DNA of 64,000 nucleotides from Caulobacter zeae (GTDB lineage Bacteria; Pseudomonadota; Alphaproteobacteria; Caulobacterales; Caulobacteraceae): the NCBI RefSeq assembly GCF_002858925.1, contig NZ_PJRS01000045.1, forward strand, positions 36,342 to 100,341, in the 5' to 3' direction. The notes beneath the pieces were generated by a model. The model made no database searches and had not been told where the DNA came from. It was given only the letters and a program-made list of their open reading frames with translations. Shown here one piece after another: positions 44,784-52,062 of the stretch. The position numbers and the translations under genes are program-made. The number at the start of each line of letters is the position of its first letter. The first letter of the stretch is position 1.

Positions 44784-44795
44784 GGTAGCGCTACC
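44784..44795. promoter_or_regulatory. XylR-like LacI-family operator
   Basis: GGTAGCGCTACC is a perfect 12-bp palindrome 30 bp before the TonB receptor start, downstream of the predicted transcription start. It closely resembles the XylR operator of Caulobacter crescentus as I recall it, also placed at or after the start site, where binding blocks transcription until xylose is present. Confidence 0.75.
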
Positions 44796-44810
44796 ATTGG
44801 TCATATGTCG

Positions 44811-44826
44811 AGACCATTATTGGTCT
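44811..44826. promoter_or_regulatory. Inverted repeat AGACCA-TTAT-TGGTCT next to the start site
   Basis: Six-base arms around a 4-base spacer; a further TTGGTC half-site lies at 44797-44802. TTGGTC/GACCAA half-sites are typical of GntR-family regulators of uronic acids, which would suit glucuronoxylan. It overlaps the predicted +1. The regulator is not in the window. Confidence 0.5.
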
Positions 44827-44829
44827 GAT

Positions 44830-44855
44830 GATATGGCAAAGGTCGACTACGTCAA
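44830..44855 (-). promoter_or_regulatory. Sigma-73-type promoter of xylan operon
   Basis: On the minus strand TTGACG (44855-44850) is followed after exactly 12 bases by GCCATATC (44837-44830), matching 7 of 8 positions of the Caulobacter -10 pattern GCTANAWC with the usual spacing. It points at the TonB receptor gene. Confidence 0.65.
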
Positions 44856-45061
44856 GGGCGTTGACATAACCCTGTAACGTCACTCGACGTGCCACTCATC
44901 CTTTTGTTTTGAAACGCCTTTCCCGGCAGAAATGGCGTCCCGGCGATTTTTCGCCGGCGGGAAACGTGACAAATGCGGACAGCGCAGTCAATTTACGACC
45001 CGCTTGAAACGGCGTTCAAAGCCGTGCGGACATAAGATCTTCTGGGGTGGGAAAGCGCATC

Positions 45062-46579
45062 ATGTCAGACCAACGCGTGAGGTCCGTCATCGTCGTGGGC
45101 GGCGGTACGGCCGGGTGGATGACCGCGGCGGCGCTGGCCAAAACGCTCAGCGCCCAGGGCCTGAAGATCACCCTCGTCGAATCCGAGGCCATTGGCACGG
45201 TCGGCGTCGGCGAGGCTACCATTCCGCCGATCCTGACCTTCAACACCATGCTGGGCGTCGACGAGCGCGAGTTCATGCGCGCCACCAGGGCCAGCTTCAA
45301 GCTGGGCATCGAGTTCGTCGACTGGGGCGCGATCGGCGAGATGTATCACCACCCGTTCGGGACCTTCGGCCTGGACCTGGAGGGCATCAAGTTCCACCAG
45401 GTCTGGCGCAAGTTCGCCGCTTCGGCGGGACCGATCGGCGACTACAATCTCACCGAGGCCGCCGCCCGCCGCTGGCGCTTCTCCCTGCCCGATCCCGACC
45501 CGTCCAAGGTCATGTCGAGCCTGCGCTACGCCTACCACTTCGACGCCGGCCTCTATGCCCGCTTCCTGCGCGGCTTTTCCGAGCAGCGCGGCGTCGTCCG
45601 CATCGAGGGCCGCATCGGCCAGGTGGACCAGAACGCCGAGAGCGGCTTCGTCGAGGCCGTGGTGCTGGAGGACGGCCGCCGCGTCGAGGGCGACTTCTTC
45701 GTCGACTGCACGGGCTTCCGGGGCCTAGTCATCGGCCAGGCCCTGAAGGCGCCCTACCAGGACTGGGGCCGCTGGCTGCCCAACAACCGCGCCGTGGCCA
45801 TCGGTTGCGAGCTGGGCGGCGACGGCCTGACGCCGTTCACCCGCGCCACCGCCCGCGAGGGCGGCTGGCAGTGGCGTATCCCGCTGCAACACCGGATCGG
45901 CAACGGCTACGTCTATTCCAGCCATCACGTCGACGACCAGCGGGCGCTCGACACCCTGCTGGCCAACCTCGACGGCGCGCCCACCGACGAGCCCAACTTC
46001 CTGCGCTTCACGCCGGGCCGCCGCGAGCGGGCCTGGGAGAAGAACGTCTGCTCGATCGGCCTGTCGGCCGGCTTCATCGAGCCGCTGGAAAGCACCAGCA
46101 TCCACATGATCCAGGCCGGGATCACCAAGCTCCTGGCCCTGTTCCCGCGCAACGGCGTCGATCCGCTGGAGGTCGACGAATACAACCGCCTGACCGCCGA
46201 GCAGGTCGACCGCATCCGCGACTTCGTCATCCTGCACTTCCACGCCACCCGCCGCGATGACACCGACTACTGGCGCTACCTAGCCTCGATGACCGTGCCC
46301 GACAGCCTGGCCCGGCGCATGGAGCTGTTCGCCCATCGCGGCCGCTGGTTCCCGTCGGAGTACGACCTGTTCCACGAGCCCAACTGGCTGGCCGTGCTGC
46401 TGGGCCAGGGGATCGTCCCGGAGGAGTGGGACCCGCTGGTCGACAGCCTGCCCGAGAACGAGGTGCGCCAGCGCCTCTCCCACCTGTCCGCCCTGATCGC
46501 CCGCACCGCCGAGGCGATGCCGGACCACGCCCAGTTCGTCGCCCGCTATTGCGGCGCGGCCCAAGGAGTCGCCGCATGA
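45062..46579 (+). CDS. Flavin-dependent (tryptophan-type) halogenase homologue 1
   Basis: 505 residues from the ATG at 45062 (GGGAAAG upstream). Halogenase features: FAD-binding IVVGGGTAGWMTAAALA; IGTVGVGEATIPP; Lys80 in RASFKLGIEFVDW, the position of the catalytic Lys of PrnA and RebH; the halogenase motif W-x-W-x-I-P at 269-274 (GWQWRIPLQHR); and the EPLES segment near 340-344, the region of the catalytic Glu. It needs FADH2 from a separate reductase, plus halide and O2. Homologues beside TonB receptors, such as BrvH of Brevundimonas, halogenate indole rather than free tryptophan; the true substrate is unknown. It starts the unit divergent from the xylan receptor. Confidence 0.9.
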   Translation: MSDQRVRSVIVVGGGTAGWMTAAALAKTLSAQGLKITLVESEAIGTVGVGEATIPPILTFNTMLGVDEREFMRATRASFKLGIEFVDWGAIGEMYHHPFGTFGLDLEGIKFHQVWRKFAASAGPIGDYNLTEAAARRWRFSLPDPDPSKVMSSLRYAYHFDAGLYARFLRGFSEQRGVVRIEGRIGQVDQNAESGFVEAVVLEDGRRVEGDFFVDCTGFRGLVIGQALKAPYQDWGRWLPNNRAVAIGCELGGDGLTPFTRATAREGGWQWRIPLQHRIGNGYVYSSHHVDDQRALDTLLANLDGAPTDEPNFLRFTPGRRERAWEKNVCSIGLSAGFIEPLESTSIHMIQAGITKLLALFPRNGVDPLEVDEYNRLTAEQVDRIRDFVILHFHATRRDDTDYWRYLASMTVPDSLARRMELFAHRGRWFPSEYDLFHEPNWLAVLLGQGIVPEEWDPLVDSLPENEVRQRLSHLSALIARTAEAMPDHAQFVARYCGAAQGVAA

Positions 46580-48090
46580 GCAACGACCGCATCCGCCATG
46601 TCGTCATCGTCGGCGGCGGCACCGCCGGCTGGATGACCGCCGCCGCCCTGGGCCGCTTCCTCAAGGACGGCGTGACCAAGGTGACGGTGATCGAGAGCGA
46701 GGCCATCGGCACGGTCGGGGTCGGCGAGTCGACCATCCCCCAGATCAACATGTTCAACCGCATGCTGGGCCTGGACGAGGACGACTTCCTGCGCCGCACC
46801 AAGGCCACCTACAAGCTGGCCATCGAGTTCCGCGACTGGAAACAGATCGGCCACACCTACCACCACCCCTTCGGCCCCTATGGCGTCGACATGGAGGGGG
46901 TGTCGTTCCACGCCTACTGGCTGCGCTACCAGGCCATGGGCGAGGCGGCCGACCTTTCCGAATATTCGCTGCAATCGCTGGCGGCGGCCCAGGCGAAGTT
47001 TCAGCGCCCCACGGGGCAGAAGAACTCGCCGCTGGGCGACATTGCCTACGCCTTCCACTTCGACGCGGGCCTCTACGCCCGCTTCCTGCGCGACTACGCC
47101 GAGGCCCGCAGCGTGCGCCGCATCGAGGGCAGGATCGTCGACGTCGCCCTGCGCGGAACCGATGGCTTCGTGGAGTCGGTGACGCTGGAGAACGGCGCGG
47201 TGGTCGAGGGCGACCTCTTCATCGACTGCTCGGGCTTCCGGGGCCTGTTGATCGAGGGCGCGATGAAGAGCGGCTTCGAGGACTGGTCGCACTGGCTGCT
47301 CAACGACCGCGCCGTGGCCGTGCCGTGCGCCTCGGGCGGCTCGACCGATCCGGTCACCCGCGCCACCGCCCGCCCGGCCGGCTGGCAATGGCGCATCCCG
47401 CTCCAACACCGCATCGGCAACGGCTACGCCTTTTCCAACGCGCACATCAGCGAGGACGAGGCCACGGCCTACCTGCTGGCCAATCTCGACGGCGAGGCCC
47501 TGGCGACGCCGTGGACGCTGAAGTTCAAGGCCGGCCGCCGCAAGAAGAGCTGGAACAAGAACGTCGTGGCCATCGGCCTGTCGGCCGGCTTCATGGAGCC
47601 GCTGGAAAGCCAGAGCATCCACCTGATCCAGGTGGGGATCTCGCGCCTCCTGGCCATGTTCCCCGACCGGCGTTTCCAGCAGCCCGACATCGACCGCTAC
47701 AACCGGGTGATGACCTTCGAGTACGAGAAGATCCGCGACTTCCTCATCCTGCACTACAAGGCCACGCAGCGCTCGGACACGCCCTACTGGGACTATCTGC
47801 GCGAGATGGAAATCCCCGACTACCTGGCCGACAAGATCGCCGTCTTCGAGAGCCACGGCCGGATCTTCCGCGAGAACGAGGAGCTGTTCAACGACACCTC
47901 CTGGTTCGCCGTCATGGTCGGCCAGGGCCTGAAACCCAAGGGCTGGGACCCGATGGCCGACGTCATGAGCGACGATCTGCTGCGCGCCCGCATGAGAGAG
48001 ATCCAGGCGGTCATCGCCCGCTCGGCCGAGGCCATGCCGGATCACATGAGCTTCGTGGCGGATCGGGTGGCGCGGGCGCAGGCGGCTTAA
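46576..48090 (+). CDS. Flavin-dependent (tryptophan-type) halogenase homologue 2
   Basis: 504 residues; its ATG overlaps the stop of the first halogenase (ATGA), so the two are translated together. All key elements are kept: VVIVGGGTAGWMTAAALGRFL, IGTVGVGESTIPQINMFN, Lys80 in KATYKLAIEFRDW, the W-x-W-x-I-P motif at 270-275, and SAGFMEPLESQSIH. It is clearly a paralogue of its neighbour but has diverged substantially, especially in the middle (YSLQSLAAAQAKFQRPTGQ) where substrate pockets vary, so the pair may act on different positions or substrates, or pair as a heterodimer. A family A repeat follows the gene. Confidence 0.9.
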   Translation: MSNDRIRHVVIVGGGTAGWMTAAALGRFLKDGVTKVTVIESEAIGTVGVGESTIPQINMFNRMLGLDEDDFLRRTKATYKLAIEFRDWKQIGHTYHHPFGPYGVDMEGVSFHAYWLRYQAMGEAADLSEYSLQSLAAAQAKFQRPTGQKNSPLGDIAYAFHFDAGLYARFLRDYAEARSVRRIEGRIVDVALRGTDGFVESVTLENGAVVEGDLFIDCSGFRGLLIEGAMKSGFEDWSHWLLNDRAVAVPCASGGSTDPVTRATARPAGWQWRIPLQHRIGNGYAFSNAHISEDEATAYLLANLDGEALATPWTLKFKAGRRKKSWNKNVVAIGLSAGFMEPLESQSIHLIQVGISRLLAMFPDRRFQQPDIDRYNRVMTFEYEKIRDFLILHYKATQRSDTPYWDYLREMEIPDYLADKIAVFESHGRIFRENEELFNDTSWFAVMVGQGLKPKGWDPMADVMSDDLLRARMREIQAVIARSAEAMPDHMSFVADRVARAQAA

Positions 48091-48100
48091 TTCGCAGCGT

Positions 48101-48188
48101 GGTCCTCGTCCTTCGACAAGCTCAGGATGAGGACCATTTCAGACTCGGCGACAACATCGAAAACCTCACCCTGAGCTTGTCGAAGGGC
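48101..48188. repeat. Inverted pair of family A repeats
   Basis: A unit at 48101-48134 (GGTCCTCGTCCTTCGACAAG...GAGGACC) and an inverted unit at 48163-48188 (CCTCACCCTGAGCTTGTCGA...), starts 62 bp apart. They lie between the convergent halogenase and XRE genes. Confidence 0.85.
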
Positions 48189-48208
48189 GTAGTTTTCGCC
48201 CCCGCCCT

Positions 48209-48967
48209 CTACCCCGCGAAGAACCGTGCGAAGCCCTTGTCGGTGACCCGGGCCAAGGCCGCGCGGTAGTCGTCGTAGGCCGCCGCATCCGGCCCGACAC
48301 GGCCGAAGGCCGGCTGCTCCACGCGGCGCAGCGGCACGAAGGCGATGGGCGCGGCGGCCGGCGTAAGGTGGCTCCCCTGCCCCACCTGCAAGGTGGTCAG
48401 CATGCCGTACATCTCGCCGCCGATCGCTGGCCGGCCCAGGATGATCAGCCGGAACTGACCCAGCTCGTTGGTGATCAGGTAGGTGTGGCCCGACTGGTTC
48501 GACAGCGACACCGCCCCGCGCTGGGTGAACTCGGCGTCCTGGCGGGCGGCCTCGCGGAATACCAGGCTCGAGGCCGCGTCATCCCAGACGATCTCGGTGC
48601 GATAGGCGTAGACGGCGGCCGGATCCTCGAACGAGGGCCGCAGGGTCAGGTACTCGCCCTCCAGCCAGGTCACGGCCGGCCGCGAATAGGCGCCCAGGGC
48701 CTCGGGGGCCAGGCCGGTGACGGCGGCGGGCGCGGCCGGCGCGGCCGCGCGCAGCGGCTGCTCCAGGGCCTCCTCCAGCCGGATGGTCGTGGCCAGGGTG
48801 AAGGGGCGGCGGCCGCTCAGCGCCTTCTCCAGGGTCGAGATGCTGATCCGGGCCTTGTCGGCCAGTTGCTGGCGCGACATCCGGCGACGGGCCAGCGCCT
48901 CGCGCACGCACGCGGCGATCGCCAGGCTCTGCTCGTCCGGCAGCTCGGCTTCCGGCGCCAGGGTCAT
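48209..48967 (-). CDS. XRE-family helix-turn-helix regulator with C-terminal sensor-like domain
   Basis: 252 residues from the ATG at 48967 (GAGG upstream; other starts to 49051 exist). The N-terminal HTH is ALARRRMSRQQLADKARISISTLEKALSGRRPFTLATTIRLEEALEQPL (about residues 26-75). An Ala/Pro linker follows, then ~170 residues of mixed beta structure (YRTEIVWDDAASSLVFREAAR, GAVSLSNQSGHTYLITNELGQFRLIILGRP, GGEMYGMLTTLQ) of no family I can name, possibly ligand sensing. It is divergent from the sortase-target gene with 183 bp between, and convergent with the halogenase pair; either may be its target. A CCGCA-CAA-TGCGG inverted repeat at 48996-49008, just upstream of its start, could be its operator. 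Confidence 0.8.
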   Translation of the reverse strand: MTLAPEAELPDEQSLAIAACVREALARRRMSRQQLADKARISISTLEKALSGRRPFTLATTIRLEEALEQPLRAAAPAAPAAVTGLAPEALGAYSRPAVTWLEGEYLTLRPSFEDPAAVYAYRTEIVWDDAASSLVFREAARQDAEFTQRGAVSLSNQSGHTYLITNELGQFRLIILGRPAIGGEMYGMLTTLQVGQGSHLTPAAAPIAFVPLRRVEQPAFGRVGPDAAAYDDYRAALARVTDKGFARFFAG

Positions 48968-49150
48968 CGGGAAGGCCTCACGAATCCGCACATTTCCGCA
49001 CAATGCGGCGCCGCTCCGGGCGCGGCAAGCCCGCCTCCGGACAAGCTGCACGGATCCCTCACGAAGATTGCAAATCCCGCCGCTCGCGGCGGCGCCGGCG
49101 TGTGACCAAAAGGGAGATCACCTGCTTTCGAGCTCCAAGGAGATCCGTCC

Positions 49151-51289
49151 ATGTCCGCTCAAGACGTCGGCGCGCCCAAGCCCCGCGTCGCCTCCGGCGC
49201 CCGCCCCGCCCGTTGGTTCCTCATCCTCTGCGAAGCCTTCGCCCTGGGGCTGCTGCTCCTAGTGGCCCTGGCCGGGACCAGCCGCGCGGCTGAAGCGGAG
49301 GAAGCCGCAGCCGGCGGCCTGATCATGCGCGCCAAGGGCGGCGACCAGGTGGTCGAGGCCGTGCGCCTGGGGACCGACATCGACATGACCGTCAGCGGCC
49401 TGACCGTGCGCGGCCGCGTCACCCAGGCCTTTCGCAACGACACCGGCCGCTGGGTCGAGGCCGTCTACGTCTATCCCCTGCCCCAGGACGGCGCGGTCGA
49501 CACGCTGAAGATGGTGGTCGGCAAGAAGGTCATCGTCGGCGAAATCAAGAAGCGCGCCGAGGCCCAGGCCATCTACGACGCCGCCAAGGCGCAGGGAAAG
49601 AAGGCGGCCCTGGTCGAGCAGAACCGCCCCAACATGTTCACCAACGCCGTCGCCAATGTCGCCCCCGGCGAGACGGTGCTGGTGCAGATCGAATACCAGG
49701 CCCCCATCGCCGTCTCGGCCGGCGAGTATTCGCTGCGCATGCCGCTGGTCGTGGCCCCGCGCTACGCCTCGCCCGGAACGGCGGCCACGCCCGAAAGCCG
49801 CGCACGCGTCGTCGACCCCAAGGTCGCCGGCGCGATCAACCCGGTCACCCTGACCGTCCACCTGCGCGCGGGCTTCCCGCTGGGCGCGACGGCCAGCGCC
49901 ACCCACGCCGTCGACGTCCGCGACGAGAAGGGCGGCAAGGTCATCACCCTGTCCAAGGGCCAGGTTCCGGCCGACCGCGACTTTGTCCTGACCTGGAAGC
50001 CCGTCCCGCTGGCCGCGCCCAGCGTCGCCCTGTTCCGCGAGAAGATCGCCGGCGCCCACTATGTGCTGGCCCAGGTCACCCCGCCCATCGCCGCCCGCAG
50101 CGGCCCGCCGCCGGCTCGCGACATCATCTTCGTCATCGACAATTCCGGCTCGATGGGCGGGGAGTCGATGCGCCAGGCCAAGGCCGGCCTGCTGTATGGC
50201 CTTTCGAACCTGAAACCCGGCGACCGCTTCAACGTCGTGCGCTTCGACGACACCCTGACCGTACTGTTCGAGGGCGCGGTCGCGGCCGACGCCGGCAACC
50301 TGGCCCGCGCCCGCAAGTTCGTCTCGGGCCTGGAAGCCACCGGCGGCACCGAGATGGTCCCGGCCATGGCTGCGGCCCTACGCGACGATGATGAGCGCGA
50401 CGAGAACGGCCGCGTGCGCCAGGTGGTGTTCATGACCGACGGCGCGATCAGCGACGAGCAGGGCCTGTTCGACACCATCGGCGCCGGCCGCGGCCGCTCG
50501 AAGGTGTTCATGGTCGGCATCGGCTCGGCCCCCAACAGCTACCTGATGAACCGCGCCGCCGAGCTGGGCCGCGGGACCTTCACCCACATCGGCTCGACCG
50601 CCGGGGTCGAGGAAGCCATGCGAGCCCTGTTCGACAAGCTGGAAAGCCCGGTGGCCACCAACCTCGTGGCCCGCTTCGAGGGCACGGCCTCCGACGCGGC
50701 CCCGGCCGTGCTGCCCGACCTCTATCTCGGCGAGCCGGTCACCCTGGCCGCGCGGGTGGAAGACCTGGACGGCGTGCTGACGATCAGCGGCGTCATCGAC
50801 GGCCGCCCCTGGCAGACCCGGATCCGCCTGCGCGACGCCGAGGCCGGCAAGGGGATCTCCAAGCTCTGGGCGCGCCGCAAGATCACCGACGCCGAGGTCG
50901 CCCGCAGCCTGGCCCAGATCACCGAGGACGAGGCCGACGCGCGGGTGCTGAAGCTGGGCCTCGACCACGGCCTGGTGACCAGCCAGACCAGCCTGGTGGC
51001 GGTCGACAAGAGCCCGTCCCGCCCCGCCGACGCCCCGCTGCTGCGCAGCGACCTGCCGCTGAACCTCCCGGCCGGCTGGGATTTCGACGCCCTGTTCAAC
51101 CGCAAGGCCGCCGCCAGCGGGAACGGCGACGCCCCGGACGATCCCGAGCAGCAGATCGCGCAGCTGGACCTGCCGCAGACGGCCACCGATGCGCCGATGC
51201 TGATCCTGACGGGCCTTGGCCTGATGATCCTGGCGCTCGCCCTGGGCGCAGGCGGCTGGGTCCTGGGCCGACGGAGGAACGCGGCGTGA
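49151..51289 (+). CDS. Sortase target protein with VIT and von Willebrand A domains (marine proteobacterial type)
   Basis: 712 residues; ATG with AAGGAGA upstream. After an N-terminal hydrophobic segment (WFLILCEAFALGLLLLVALAG) comes a VIT domain (about 70-200: VRGRVTQAFRNDTGRWVEAVYVYPLPQDGAVDTLKM). The vWA domain follows, with its metal site: DxSxS at Asp330 (FVIDNSGSMGG), Thr in GGTEMVPA and Asp in FMTDGAIS. The C-terminus has LPQTA at 674-678, a TM helix (LILTGLGLMILALALGAGGWVLG) and RRRNAA: a sorting signal like Gram-positive LPxTG. It is the only visible substrate of the sortase encoded next, which overlaps it by four bases. It probably becomes fixed to an unknown envelope acceptor and may bind other proteins through the vWA domain. 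Confidence 0.92.
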   Translation: MSAQDVGAPKPRVASGARPARWFLILCEAFALGLLLLVALAGTSRAAEAEEAAAGGLIMRAKGGDQVVEAVRLGTDIDMTVSGLTVRGRVTQAFRNDTGRWVEAVYVYPLPQDGAVDTLKMVVGKKVIVGEIKKRAEAQAIYDAAKAQGKKAALVEQNRPNMFTNAVANVAPGETVLVQIEYQAPIAVSAGEYSLRMPLVVAPRYASPGTAATPESRARVVDPKVAGAINPVTLTVHLRAGFPLGATASATHAVDVRDEKGGKVITLSKGQVPADRDFVLTWKPVPLAAPSVALFREKIAGAHYVLAQVTPPIAARSGPPPARDIIFVIDNSGSMGGESMRQAKAGLLYGLSNLKPGDRFNVVRFDDTLTVLFEGAVAADAGNLARARKFVSGLEATGGTEMVPAMAAALRDDDERDENGRVRQVVFMTDGAISDEQGLFDTIGAGRGRSKVFMVGIGSAPNSYLMNRAAELGRGTFTHIGSTAGVEEAMRALFDKLESPVATNLVARFEGTASDAAPAVLPDLYLGEPVTLAARVEDLDGVLTISGVIDGRPWQTRIRLRDAEAGKGISKLWARRKITDAEVARSLAQITEDEADARVLKLGLDHGLVTSQTSLVAVDKSPSRPADAPLLRSDLPLNLPAGWDFDALFNRKAAASGNGDAPDDPEQQIAQLDLPQTATDAPMLILTGLGLMILALALGAGGWVLGRRRNAA

Positions 51290-51948
51290 GCCGGCTGGCG
51301 ACCATGCTGGGAGCCGCCCGCCGGCGGCTCCCCTTCCTGCTGCCGGCCCTGGCGGCCGGAAGCCTCGGCCTGGTGCTCTGCGGCCAGGGCCTTTGGATCC
51401 ACGCCAAGGCCGCCGTGGCCCAGGTGCTGCTGGAGCGGGCCTTCGACCAGAGCCTCCGCCAGGGCGGCGCGCCGGTTCGCCCCTGGAGTTGGGCCGACAC
51501 CTGGCCAACGGCCCGCATCGTCTTCCCGCGCCAGGGCGAGCGGGTCATCGCCCTGGACGGCGCCAGCGGCCAGGCCCTGGCCTTCGGCCCCGGCCACGTG
51601 GCCGGCACGCCCCAGGCCGGCGACCGGGGCACGGCCGTCTATGCCGCCCACCGCGACACCCACTTCGCGGTGCTGGCCAAGGTCAGGCCGGGCGACCCGA
51701 TCCTGGTCGAGCGCGCCGACGGCAAGCTCGCCCGCTTCGAGGTGGTCGGCGCCCGGGTCGTGCGCTGGGACGCCTCGGGCCTGGATCCCCACGCGCCCGG
51801 ACGGGGCCTGGTCCTGGCCACCTGCTGGCCGCTGGACGCCAAGGCCCGCGGGCCGATGCGCTACGTGGTCATGGCCAGGCCCATCGACGCAAGCTTGGCC
51901 TTGTCCGACCTACACAATCGCAAAGGTATGACCACCTTGACACGATAG
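51286..51948 (+). CDS. Class GN (Gram-negative) sortase
   Basis: 220 residues from a GTG overlapping the upstream stop (GTGA). One N-terminal TM helix (RRLPFLLPALAAGSLGLVLCGQGLWI) anchors a periplasmic catalytic domain. The sortase triad is complete: His122 in YAAHRDTHFAVL, Cys180 in LVLATCWPLD and Arg192 in GPMRYVVMARP. It cleaves the LPQTA signal of the protein encoded just upstream. Classical dedicated systems of this type also carry a histidine kinase and response regulator (PdsS/PdsR); these are not adjacent here. The last ~20 residues (LALSDLHNRKGMTTLTR) look less conserved and run toward the next receptor's control region. Confidence 0.92.
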   Translation: MSRLATMLGAARRRLPFLLPALAAGSLGLVLCGQGLWIHAKAAVAQVLLERAFDQSLRQGGAPVRPWSWADTWPTARIVFPRQGERVIALDGASGQALAFGPGHVAGTPQAGDRGTAVYAAHRDTHFAVLAKVRPGDPILVERADGKLARFEVVGARVVRWDASGLDPHAPGRGLVLATCWPLDAKARGPMRYVVMARPIDASLALSDLHNRKGMTTLTR

Positions 51949-52062
51949 GCCTTACCTCGTAGCCGTTCACTCCTGTGACCGCTACCAGTCGTATCGCCGC
52001 GCAACGGCGGACGGCGGCGGTCGATGCGAAAAGCGCGAAAAGCCAAAAGCGCAGGGGAGTGA

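Larger units (their letters stand above)
44754..45061. promoter_or_regulatory. 308-bp shared control region, xylan operon and halogenase pair
   Basis: No gene is supported. The left part holds the operator at 44784-44795, the inverted repeat at 44811-44826 and the leftward promoter at 44830-44855. A TTGACA at 44861-44866 on the + strand could serve the halogenases, but no matching -10 is seen. A hairpin CCGGCGA / TCGCCGG at 44940-44957 lies in the probable 5' leader of the first halogenase gene. Confidence 0.65.

Noticed and set aside
45062..48090. Calling the halogenases true tryptophan 7-halogenases
   Set aside because: The motifs show a flavin-dependent halogenase fold, but members of this receptor-linked group are not known to use free tryptophan, and regiochemistry cannot be read from sequence.
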